Below, one piece after another: positions 7,837 through 14,564 of a stretch of DNA of 27,328 bases; the first letter of the stretch is position 1, and each line of letters starts with the position of its first letter. Under the pieces are notes generated by a model. That model ran no database searches, was not told the DNA's origin, and saw only the letters and a list, made by a program, of their open reading frames with translations. This stretch comes from an uncultured Eubacteriales bacterium (GTDB taxonomy: Bacteria; Bacillota_A; Clostridia; Oscillospirales; Oscillospiraceae). Where the stretch lies: assembly GCA_900319835.1 (NCBI GenBank), contig ONPY01000022.1, positions 1 to 27,328 on the forward strand, in the 5' to 3' direction. Made by a program: the position numbers and the translations under genes.

Positions 7837-8537
7837 CCTTCTCTGCCTCCTTCCAGCTTATAGCCCAGACCCCAGACAACCTTCAGATACCGGGGCTGGG
7901 AGGGGTCGATCTCCAGCTTCTGCCGCAGGTGACGGATGTGGACGCTGACGGCGTTTTCCGCACCCACCGGCCGTTCGTGCCAGATCAGCTCGTAGATCTG
8001 ACTCGAGGAATAAATGTGCCCCGGGTGACGGATCAGCAGGCGCAGGATGTTGTACTCCATGGGCGTGAGGGAGACAGGCTCCCCGTCCAGGGTGACGCGC
8101 TTGGCCTCATCGTCCAGACAGATGGGCCCCACGGAATAGACGTTCTGACATCCTGCGGCCGGCTGCGCGCCGAGCCGGGTGTAGCGCCGGAGATGGGACC
8201 GCACCCGGGCCAGCACCTCCGCCGGGTCGAAGGGCTTGGTGATGTAGTCGTCGGCCCCCACGTTGAGCCCCAGCACCTTGTCGCTGCTCTCGCCCTTGGC
8301 GGTGAGCATCAGAATGGGCACGTTGCTCTCCTGCCGCAGCCGGGCCGTGGCGGTGAGACCGTCCAGCTTCGGCATCATCACGTCCATGAGCACAAGATGC
8401 AGCTCGTTTTCCCGGGCAATGCGCAGGGCCTCCTCACCGTTTGCGGCGGTGAAAAGCCGATAGTCCTCCCCGGAGAGATAGATTTTCAGCGCCGAGACAA
8501 TGTCCGGCTCGTCATCGCAGATCAGAATGTTATACAT
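7833..8537 (-). CDS. OmpR/PhoB-family response regulator (VanR-like)
   Basis: 234-aa two-domain regulator. The receiver domain has the acidic pair Asp8-Asp9, phospho-acceptor Asp52 (LVLMDVMMPKLDG), a conserved Thr, and Lys in MLTAKG. The C-terminal winged helix runs from LTPMEYNILRLL to VSVHIRHLRQKLE. The annotated start is ATG 8537, preceded by AAAGGAGGG seven bases upstream; a longer frame from 8561 lacks a ribosome site. It is first in a two-gene operon with the kinase (4-bp ATGA overlap). Direct TAAGAT repeats in its own promoter region suggest autoregulation. Confidence 0.95.
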   Translation of the reverse strand: MYNILICDDEPDIVSALKIYLSGEDYRLFTAANGEEALRIARENELHLVLMDVMMPKLDGLTATARLRQESNVPILMLTAKGESSDKVLGLNVGADDYITKPFDPAEVLARVRSHLRRYTRLGAQPAAGCQNVYSVGPICLDDEAKRVTLDGEPVSLTPMEYNILRLLIRHPGHIYSSSQIYELIWHERPVGAENAVSVHIRHLRQKLEIDPSQPRYLKVVWGLGYKLEGGREG

Positions 8538-8565
8538 CAGAATCCCTCCTTTATCCGTCACTGTC

Positions 8566-8623
8566 AGTATACCGAAAAAAGCCTAAGAGAAACAGAGGGA
8601 ACCCATTAAGATTTTTCTAAGAT
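8566..8623 (-). promoter_or_regulatory. Candidate autoregulated promoter of the two-component operon
   Basis: On the minus strand a good -10, TATACT (plus 8566-8571), lacks a good -35. Two direct repeats ATCTTA (plus-strand TAAGAT at 8607-8612 and 8618-8623) start exactly 11 bp apart, about 48-64 bases upstream of the expected start. That layout is typical of PhoB/OmpR-type activator sites. Regulator identity is inferred. Confidence 0.4.
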
Positions 8624-8627
8624 TGCG

Positions 8628-8673
8628 CAACGGCCCCGGGATGGAATCGAGCGTTTCCATCCCGGGGCCGTTG
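8628..8673. terminator. Strong hairpin, probable end of the ROK operon
   Basis: Perfect 18-bp stem CAACGGCCCCGGGATGGA (8628-8645) and its complement (8656-8673), ten-base loop, 10 bp downstream of the ROK gene stop. The flanking T-tract on the minus strand is poor, so termination is likely but not textbook. It also insulates the two-component promoter. Confidence 0.7.
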
Positions 8674-8683
8674 TATGCGTTTT

Positions 8684-9904
8684 TCATTTTGAGCCGCCGC
8701 GGGCGAAGAAATCCTCCACCGCGAGCAGGCTCGCCGCCCGATCCTCCAGAGAGTGGTTGTAGCGGCTCTTTTCAATGATGGGGCTGTGTCCGCCGTCCAC
8801 GCCCTCCTTCATCTCAGCCAGCAGCCGGGAGAGAAAATAGGGGTGGTTGAACATGCGGCCATAGAAGATGATCTTGCCGGGATCGATGAGATAGATCACC
8901 GACTTGAGCGCGCTGCCGAGAGCGAGCACCGCCTGGTCCACGATCCGCGCCGCGCCCGCATCGCCCGCCATGGCGGCGTTGAGCACGTCGTCAATGTCCA
9001 GGTTCTCTCTGCCTTTTTCCAGGGCCTGCTTCCAGAGAACGGGCGTTGCCTCCTCGCTGAGAGCGGCCAGGGCGTCCTCCCGGATGGCGGTGGGGGAGGC
9101 GATGGTCTCCAGACACCCGCTCTTGCCGCAGGAGCAGAGCTTGCCGCCGCGGCGGATGACCGGAATGTGCCCGATCTCGGCACACTGCTGGGTGTGGCCG
9201 GGCCAGATCTTGCCGCCTACGGAGAGAGCCGCGCCGATGCCGTACTCACAGCGGAGGAAGAACTGGGAGTCGGAGTTTTCGTCCCGGCTGAGAAAGATCT
9301 GGGCCGAGAGCAGGGCGCGCACATTGTTGCTCATGACCACCGGCAGCCCGGTCAGCTCCTCAAAGCGCGCGCAGAGAGGGAGATTTTCCCGGTCCAGCGC
9401 GCCGAAGCTGTTGACCACGCTGCGGCCGTCTGCGGCGGTGATGCCGCGCACGGCGATGCCAAGGCCCACCATCTGCTCCCGCTTGAGACCGTTCATCGCG
9501 GCCAGCTCCAGCAGCCTTGCCGAGAGCATCTCCACGGTTTCGTCGGCCGGGGCGCGGGCTTCCAGCGGGATCTCCTCGGAGAAGATCGCGGTCCCGTCCA
9601 GCCACACGGCGGAGACGATAGCCTGGCGCAGATTGATCAGCACGCCCATGGCGCAGGCGCTGCGGCTGTTGATCTGCAGCATGATCTCGCGCCTGCCCGC
9701 GTTGCCGCTGGAGACGGCTTCGCCCTCCGCCAGCAGCCCCTCGCTGAGCATCTCACCGACGATTTTGGTGATGGCGGCGGGGGTCAGACGGAGCTGTTCG
9801 GCAAGGCGCTTGCGGGACATGCTGCCCTTCTGATGCAGAACGTGCAGGGCGGCGCTGCGGTTGTTGCGCTTGACGCCCATCATGTTGTCGCCCTCCAGGG
9901 CCAT
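8684..9904 (-). CDS. ROK-family transcriptional regulator (NagC/XylR type)
   Basis: 406-aa repressor-type ROK protein. The N-terminal winged helix-turn-helix spans about 14-70 (MSRKRLAEQLRLTPAAITKI) and is followed by the ROK sugar-binding domain. EIGH (243-246) and the zinc loop CSCGKSGCLE (257-266) are intact. The catalytic Asp of ROK kinases is replaced in PVVMSNNVRA, so it should sense a sugar rather than phosphorylate one. ATG 9904 is supported by AAAGGAGGG eight bases upstream. It is the last gene of the minus-strand transketolase cluster, 25 bp after the transporter, so it probably controls that cluster and the divergent isomerase. Confidence 0.92.
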   Translation of the reverse strand: MALEGDNMMGVKRNNRSAALHVLHQKGSMSRKRLAEQLRLTPAAITKIVGEMLSEGLLAEGEAVSSGNAGRREIMLQINSRSACAMGVLINLRQAIVSAVWLDGTAIFSEEIPLEARAPADETVEMLSARLLELAAMNGLKREQMVGLGIAVRGITAADGRSVVNSFGALDRENLPLCARFEELTGLPVVMSNNVRALLSAQIFLSRDENSDSQFFLRCEYGIGAALSVGGKIWPGHTQQCAEIGHIPVIRRGGKLCSCGKSGCLETIASPTAIREDALAALSEEATPVLWKQALEKGRENLDIDDVLNAAMAGDAGAARIVDQAVLALGSALKSVIYLIDPGKIIFYGRMFNHPYFLSRLLAEMKEGVDGGHSPIIEKSRYNHSLEDRAASLLAVEDFFARGGSK

Positions 9905-9929
9905 GCCGAATCCCTCCTTTGCGGGTGAG

Positions 9930-10850
9930 TTATGCTGCGTGCTTCGGGGTCTTTCCCTCGCGGTGGATGCGGCTGCGCAGCAGAATGACCGCCGCGCCGG
10001 AGAGCACCACCAGGATGCCGAATAGTTTTTTCACCGTCAGCTCCTCATTGAGGAAGAAGACGCCGATGAAACAGCTCAGTACCGGCATCAGCAGCAGATA
10101 GAGCTTGACAAGCCACACCTCAAAGTGCTTGAGGTTGCGGTAATAGAAAAAGTAAATGCCCGTCTGGCCGAGTCCGCCCAGAGCGATGAGCCAGCCCCAG
10201 CGCCGAAGCACGTCCCAGACGGCGGGGGTGAGCTGCCCCGTCAGCCCGGAGCCCAGACCGAAGAGCAGCAGCACCACAAAGTTGTTGTAAAAACCGATCA
10301 TGTCGGCGTCCTCGTGGTACTTCTCCTGCGCGGTCTTGATGACAAAGGCGTTGGCGGTGACGCAGGCAGCGGAGAGGAGAAAGAACAGATCCGTGACATG
10401 CAGCTCCATCCCGCCGAAATCCACGCCCAGCACCAGCAGCACGCCAAAGAGCATGATGAAGGTGCCCAGCCAGTCGGAGAGGTACAGCTTCTTGTGGTAG
10501 AGAATCACGGTGACCAGGTTCACCATCAGCACGTCGGTTTTCAAAAGGGCTGTGCCGGTGGAGAGAGAGCCCCCGGCATAGCCCAGATTCGCAAACAGAT
10601 CGAGAAGAAAACCGAACACACCGATCAGAACGAGGATGAACACGGCCTTGCCCTGGTGAAACAGGCGGCGGAAGCTCTTGTCCAGCAGCAGCTGCGCGGT
10701 GAGAAACACCAGCGCCGCCGTCCGCAGCAGAAAGCCCGCCAGCAGGGGGGAGCCCGTCACATCCACGAGGATCTTGCTGACGGCATAGTAGACGGACCAG
10801 GAGACCACCATACCCGCCACCATCAGCGTGTATTTGAGATCTTCTCTCAT
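9930..10850 (-). CDS. EamA/DMT-family membrane transporter
   Basis: 306-aa protein with about ten hydrophobic segments in two EamA repeats, normal size for the drug/metabolite transporter superfamily (EamA is the conserved ~140-residue repeat). Segments such as LLAGFLLRTAALVFLTAQLL and LYLLLMPVLSCFIGVFFLNE match EamA half-ends; the second repeat ends with EELTVKKLFGILVVLSGA. The start ATG overlaps the dehydrogenase stop by 4 bp, indicating coupling. Substrate is unknown. In this operon it could import the sugar or export a catabolic end product, for example a sulfonate; that is inference. Confidence 0.88.
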   Translation of the reverse strand: MREDLKYTLMVAGMVVSWSVYYAVSKILVDVTGSPLLAGFLLRTAALVFLTAQLLLDKSFRRLFHQGKAVFILVLIGVFGFLLDLFANLGYAGGSLSTGTALLKTDVLMVNLVTVILYHKKLYLSDWLGTFIMLFGVLLVLGVDFGGMELHVTDLFFLLSAACVTANAFVIKTAQEKYHEDADMIGFYNNFVVLLLFGLGSGLTGQLTPAVWDVLRRWGWLIALGGLGQTGIYFFYYRNLKHFEVWLVKLYLLLMPVLSCFIGVFFLNEELTVKKLFGILVVLSGAAVILLRSRIHREGKTPKHAA

Positions 10851-11944
10851 TTCAGCTTTTCAAACATCTCCCGAAGCGCGGCCTCGTCCATCTTGACGGG
10901 GTTGTTGTTCATCAGCACATGGACGGCGCAGTCGTGGCACAGCTTGTCCATGTCCACTTCGCCCAGGTCGGAGAGCCTGGTGCGCAGACCGGCAAGCTGC
11001 TTGAGAGCCGCGATGCGCTCGGCCAGCTCTGCGGTGCCGGTGAGCCCGGCCTTGCGGCAGAGGGACTCCAGCCGTTCGTCGGCGTTGATGCGCACGAAGC
11101 TGTCGAGGGTGAAGGCGCAGGCTTCGCCGTGGGGCAGGTGGTAGTCCTCGGACAGGGGATAGCTGCAGCCATGGCAGCCGGCGGTGCGGGGGTTGGAGAA
11201 GGCCAGACCCGCGAGCAGGGAAGCGTAGAGCATGTTGCCCCGGGCTTCCTTGTTGGAACCGTCGCGCCAGGCGGTCTCCAGGTTTTCCATGATGATGCGC
11301 ACGGCCTCCACCGCGAAGAGATCCGCGATGGGCTGGTGGTTCACGCTCCAGAAACCCTCCAGGGCGTGGGCCAGGGCATCCAGACCGGTGTTCATGGTGG
11401 TGCGGGGCGGGACAGTCATGGTCAGGGACGGATCCACGATGGCGGCGGTGGGCATGAAGAGGGGATTGTTGATGGTGCGCTTCTCGCTGCCGCGGCTCAT
11501 GACGGAGACCTGGGTGACCTCCGCGCCGGTGCCGGCGGTGGTGGGCACGGCGATGATGGTCAGCGGGTGGCCGGGGAAGGCGGCCTCGCCGGTGTAATAG
11601 GCCTCGGCGCTCTTGTCGCCGGGGGCGGCGGCAGCGGCGAACTTGGCGGTGTCCATGGAGGAACCGCCGCCGATGCCGACAATGGTGTCAGCGCCCAGGG
11701 AGCGGGCCAGACGCACCGTCTCCTCCACGCCGGCCAGCTGGGGATTCTGTTCGACCTCACCGTAGACGGCGGCGATGGCGGGCATCTTCTCCATCATGGC
11801 CTTCGCTTCGGGGGCGAAGTGGCGGCCGCAGACCAGCACGGCCTTCCTGCAGCCGAGCTCAGCCATCACGCTCTCGAGCTGCTGGAACTTGCCCTCACCG
11901 AACCAGATGCGGACCGGCTGCTTATAGAAGAAATCATTCACCAT
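10847..11944 (-). CDS. Iron-containing (type III) alcohol dehydrogenase
   Basis: 365-aa member of the iron-dependent alcohol dehydrogenase family. The NAD(P)-binding loop GIGGGSSMDTAK (90-101) and PTTAGTGAEVT (134-144) are present. All four expected metal ligands are visible: Asp189 and His193 in GLDALAHALEG, His258 in GCHG and His272 in LPHGEA. It should reduce an aldehyde or oxidise an alcohol with NAD(P)H. ATG 11944 is chosen: it starts exactly where family proteins begin (MVNDFFYKQPVRIWFGEGK), overlaps the end of the isomerase gene by 11 bp and has GAGGA upstream; the frame from 11980 does not fit. In context it may remove the aldehyde left after two transketolase cuts, such as sulfolactaldehyde (inference). 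Confidence 0.92.
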   Translation of the reverse strand: MVNDFFYKQPVRIWFGEGKFQQLESVMAELGCRKAVLVCGRHFAPEAKAMMEKMPAIAAVYGEVEQNPQLAGVEETVRLARSLGADTIVGIGGGSSMDTAKFAAAAAPGDKSAEAYYTGEAAFPGHPLTIIAVPTTAGTGAEVTQVSVMSRGSEKRTINNPLFMPTAAIVDPSLTMTVPPRTTMNTGLDALAHALEGFWSVNHQPIADLFAVEAVRIIMENLETAWRDGSNKEARGNMLYASLLAGLAFSNPRTAGCHGCSYPLSEDYHLPHGEACAFTLDSFVRINADERLESLCRKAGLTGTAELAERIAALKQLAGLRTRLSDLGEVDMDKLCHDCAVHVLMNNNPVKMDEAALREMFEKLK

Positions 11945-12410
11945 AGATCTTGTCCTCAATGGCGGAAACCTGCTTGGCAAACTTGTGCATGTTGGCAGCG
12001 CGCCAATCCTCCAGATCCTGGCACCAAGCGGTGTTCAGGAAGGTCTTGACCATCTCGACGGCCATCTCGGGGCCGACGATCCAGCCGCCCATGCAGAGGA
12101 CGTTGGCATTGTTGATGGCGCGGGCCATCTTGGCCGAGTACACGCCCTCGCAGGCGACGGCGTAGACGCCCTTGTACTTGTTGGCCACGACGCTCATGCC
12201 GGCGCCGGTGCCGCAGATGAGCACGGCCTTGTCGTAGGTGCCGTTCTGCACCAGGGGGGCGACCTCAGAGGCCACCTGGTAATAGGGGTGAACCTGCTCC
12301 AGGTCCACGGTGCCCAGATCGTCAAACTCAATGCCGGCTTCGGTGAGCCAGGCGCGGATGGCTTCCTTGGCGGAGAAGCCGGACTTATCACTGCCGATGG
12401 CAATTTTCAT
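11934..12410 (-). CDS. RpiB/LacAB-family isomerase with altered active site
   Basis: 158-aa protein of the ribose-5-phosphate isomerase B family, full length. The catalytic Cys66 and anion hole ICGTGAGMSVVANK are intact. Key differences: the usual DHxG reads SDKSG (Lys9 for His), and the ring-opening His99 is Ile99 (ARAINNANV against the usual HNxANV). The C-terminal Arg-rich phosphate clamp reads NMHKFAKQV. It therefore probably isomerises an open-chain tetrose-like aldose rather than ribose 5-phosphate. Known non-ribose relatives include erythrose 4-phosphate isomerase (EryI) and the sulfoerythrose isomerase of sulfo-transketolase clusters. Its ribosome site, AAGGAAGGAG, lies in the last tandem repeat unit upstream. 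Confidence 0.88.
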   Translation of the reverse strand: MKIAIGSDKSGFSAKEAIRAWLTEAGIEFDDLGTVDLEQVHPYYQVASEVAPLVQNGTYDKAVLICGTGAGMSVVANKYKGVYAVACEGVYSAKMARAINNANVLCMGGWIVGPEMAVEMVKTFLNTAWCQDLEDWRAANMHKFAKQVSAIEDKIYGE

Positions 12411-12418
12411 ATCAAATA

Positions 12419-12600
12419 ACTCCTTCCTTATAGGCCCCCTTGTCTAAAGGGGGCTGTCAGCCGCAGGCTGACTGGGGGATACTCCTTCCTTATAGGCTCC
12501 CCTGCCTAAGGGGAGCTGTCCGGCGCCAGCCGGACTGAGGGGTACTCCTTCCTTATAGGCCCCCTTTGCGAAAGGGGGCTCCCGCGAAGCGGGTGGGGGA
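12419..12600 (-). repeat. Three tandem ~62-bp units, each with hairpins and a Shine-Dalgarno core
   Basis: The 17-bp core ACTCCTTCCTTATAGGC occurs at 12419-12435, 12481-12497 and 12544-12560 (periods 62 and 63). On the coding (minus) strand it reads GCCTATAAGGAAGGAGT and contains the ribosome site. Each core is followed by a CCCC/GGGG hairpin (for example GCCCCCTT with AAGGGGGC at 12434-12454) and a second, variable hairpin (CAGCCGCAGGCTG, CCGGCGCCAGCCGG, CCCGCGAAGCGGG). It fills the gap between the transketolase C subunit and the rpiB-like gene. Confidence 0.85.
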
Positions 12601-12611
12601 TCGGCCCCTCT

Positions 12612-13535
12612 TTACTTCAGCGCAACGGCCTTCTTGGCGGTCTCGACGATGTTCTCCACGGTCAGACCCATGACCTCGCGCAGGTAGGGCAGCTTGCCCA
12701 CTTCGCCGAAGCGGTCCTGGATGCCGACGGCGCAGACGGGGAGCTTCTCCTGGGCCAGGCACTCGCACACGGCGGAGTGCAGGCCGCCGATGACGTTGTG
12801 GTTTTCCACGGTCAGCACGGCGCCGGTCTTGCGGGCGGAGGCGAGAACGGTCTCACGGTCGATGGGCTTGATGGTGTGGACGTTAATGATCTCGGCATCG
12901 ATGCCGGCGGCAGCCAGCTGGGCCTCGGCGTCCAGCACGTCCTTGGTCAGGAAGCCGGAGACGAGGACGGTCAGGTCCTTGCCTTCCTTCAGCACATCGG
13001 CCTTGAAGAGATCAAACTTGTAATCGGGAGAGAAGACGGTGGGCAGCTCCTTGCGGAACAGACGCACGTACACGGGACCCTCGTAGGCATTGAGCACGGG
13101 CATGGCGGCGCGCAGCTGCACGTCGTCCACGGGCTCAAAGATCACGACGCCGGGGATGGAGCGGACCACGCCGATATCCTCCATGCTCATGTGCGTGCCG
13201 CCGTTGAGCTCGGCCGCGATGCCGGGGTCGGTGCCGACGATCTTCACATTCTGCTTGGCGTAGGAGATGGAGATAGCGATCTGGTCGCAAATGCGGCGGG
13301 TGGCGAAGGGGGTGAAGGTCTCGATCCAGGGCTTAAAGCCGTAGCTGGAGAGACCGGCGGCGATGGAGGCCATGTTCTGCTCGGCCACGCCGCAGTCAAA
13401 CATCTGCTCGGGGAAGCGCTCATACAGTTTGCGGGTGCCGCTGGCCTTGGCCAGGTCCGCGTCCAGAACGATAACGTGCTTGTCCTCTTCCATCAGCTTA
13501 GCCAGGCACTCTGCGTAAACAGCTCTCATTTCCAT
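12612..13535 (-). CDS. Transketolase, C-terminal (Pyr + C domain) subunit
   Basis: 307-aa protein matching the pyrimidine-binding and C-terminal domains of transketolase, as in split enzymes. The ThDP-activating Glu52 sits in GVAEQNM; NGGTHMSMED (111-120), the expected substrate-site loop, and YVRLFRKELP follow. It must pair with the N subunit encoded immediately upstream to make an active ThDP enzyme that moves two-carbon ketol units between sugars. ATG 13535 has GAGGA eight bases upstream and begins 4 bp after the N-subunit stop; a second ATG lies at 13529. Substrate cannot be read from the sequence; context points to an unusual sugar. Confidence 0.93.
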   Translation of the reverse strand: MEMRAVYAECLAKLMEEDKHVIVLDADLAKASGTRKLYERFPEQMFDCGVAEQNMASIAAGLSSYGFKPWIETFTPFATRRICDQIAISISYAKQNVKIVGTDPGIAAELNGGTHMSMEDIGVVRSIPGVVIFEPVDDVQLRAAMPVLNAYEGPVYVRLFRKELPTVFSPDYKFDLFKADVLKEGKDLTVLVSGFLTKDVLDAEAQLAAAGIDAEIINVHTIKPIDRETVLASARKTGAVLTVENHNVIGGLHSAVCECLAQEKLPVCAVGIQDRFGEVGKLPYLREVMGLTVENIVETAKKAVALK

Positions 13536-13539
13536 GATC

Positions 13540-14367
13540 TTATTCCTCCCCTCTGATTTCGCGGATGGCGGCCTCTGCCTGCTCCTCGGAGACGGGGCAG
13601 TTGTGGTTGCCGGCGCCCAGGTCCACGATCCACTGCACGCCGCAGCCCTTGAGCGTGTTGAGGATCACCATGGTGGGCTTGCCGGAGCCGGCGCCGAGCT
13701 TTGCGTGCTTGACGGCCTCGGAGACCTGCTCCACATCGTTGCCGTCCTCCACGTCGATGACGTTCCAGCCGAAGGCGGCCCACTTCTCAGCCAGAGGCGC
13801 GATGTCGTTGACCTTGGCGACGGTGTCGTCGATCTGCAGCTTGTTGTAATCGGTAAAGGCGATGAGGTTGTCCAGCTTCTTGGCGGCGGCGAACATGGCG
13901 GCCTCCCAGATCTGGCCCTCCTGGCTCTCACCGTCGCCCACGAGGGCGTAGATGGTGGCGCCGTCGTTGGCCAGCTTGCTGCCGAGAGCGACGCCGACCG
14001 CGCAGCTGAAGCCCTGGCCCAGGGAGCCGGTGGTCATGTCGATGCCGACGGTGCGGTTCATATCGCAGTGGGAGGGAAGGTTGGTGCCGCCCTGGTTCAG
14101 GGTGAGCAGCTCCTTCTTATCAAAGTAGCCGCGGTTGGCGAGGGTCGCGTACACAGCGGGGCCGGCGTGGCCCTTGGAGCAGACGAAGCGGTCACGGCCG
14201 GGCATCTTGGGATTGGCGGGGTCGATGTTCATTTCTTCGAAATACAGCACGGCCAGCAGTTCCGCCACGGACAGGCAGCCGCCGATGTGGCCGACGCCCA
14301 GATGGCCGATGCAGCGCAGGATATCACAGCGGATATCCTTGCAGACTTCCTTCAGATCGTAGCTCAA
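13540..14367 (-). CDS. Transketolase, N-terminal (PP domain) subunit
   Basis: 275-aa ThDP-diphosphate-binding subunit of a split transketolase. GHLGVGHIGGCLS (21-33), SKGHAGPA (64-71), GSLGQGFS (114-121) and the ThDP/Mg2+ motif GDGES (144-148) ending at Asn175 in DYNK are all present. The start is a judgement. A frame extends to a TTG at 14380-14382, but this overlaps the GGAGG ribosome site (14376-14380). The TTG at 14365-14367 lies eight bases after that site and gives MSYDLKEV, so it is preferred. It is the first gene of the minus-strand cluster, 4 bp before the C subunit. Confidence 0.93.
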   Translation of the reverse strand: MSYDLKEVCKDIRCDILRCIGHLGVGHIGGCLSVAELLAVLYFEEMNIDPANPKMPGRDRFVCSKGHAGPAVYATLANRGYFDKKELLTLNQGGTNLPSHCDMNRTVGIDMTTGSLGQGFSCAVGVALGSKLANDGATIYALVGDGESQEGQIWEAAMFAAAKKLDNLIAFTDYNKLQIDDTVAKVNDIAPLAEKWAAFGWNVIDVEDGNDVEQVSEAVKHAKLGAGSGKPTMVILNTLKGCGVQWIVDLGAGNHNCPVSEEQAEAAIREIRGEE

Positions 14368-14392
14368 TTTCGGTTCCTCCAAAAATATTTAA

Positions 14393-14405
14393 TTAAAGGG
14401 TTTAA
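14393..14405. promoter_or_regulatory. Candidate operator near the transketolase start site
   Basis: Perfect inverted repeat TTAAA-GGG-TTTAA just downstream of the minus-strand -10. TTTAACCAAT overlaps it at 14401-14410, and the similar GTTAAACAAT at 14532-14541 sits after the divergent promoter. The linked ROK regulator is the likely binder; this is inference. Confidence 0.35.
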
Positions 14406-14414
14406 CCAATTTGC

Positions 14415-14443
14415 AGTTTAATCTTCTGATTCCCGTTTGTCAA
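14415..14443 (-). promoter_or_regulatory. Sigma-A promoter of the transketolase operon
   Basis: On the minus strand, consensus TTGACA (plus 14438-14443), 17-bp spacer, TAAACT (plus 14415-14420), about 48 bp before the chosen start codon. Confidence 0.65.
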
Positions 14444-14492
14444 TACGGCAGAAAGGGGATTGAAAGATTTTCTTTCCTTCTATTTCTTTTTG

Positions 14493-14521
14493 TTGACAGA
14501 AGCCACCGGCGGCGCTATGAT
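14493..14521 (+). promoter_or_regulatory. Sigma-A promoter of the isomerase gene
   Basis: TTGACA (14493-14498), 17-bp spacer, TATGAT (14516-14521), about 44 bp before ATG 14565. It is divergent from the transketolase promoter, the -35 boxes lying about 50 bp apart. Confidence 0.75.
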
Positions 14522-14564
14522 GGTTCACGATGTTAAACAATTACGCTTCAAGGAGGATGTTCCC

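Noticed and set aside
12419..12600. Short CRISPR-like array
   Set aside because: The repeated core is 17 bp, the intervals are hairpins that are related rather than unique spacers, there are only three units, and no cas genes are nearby.
14460..14564. N-terminal extension of the isomerase-like protein
   Set aside because: This stretch holds the promoter (14493-14521) and the AAGGAGGA ribosome site; translation starts at 14565.
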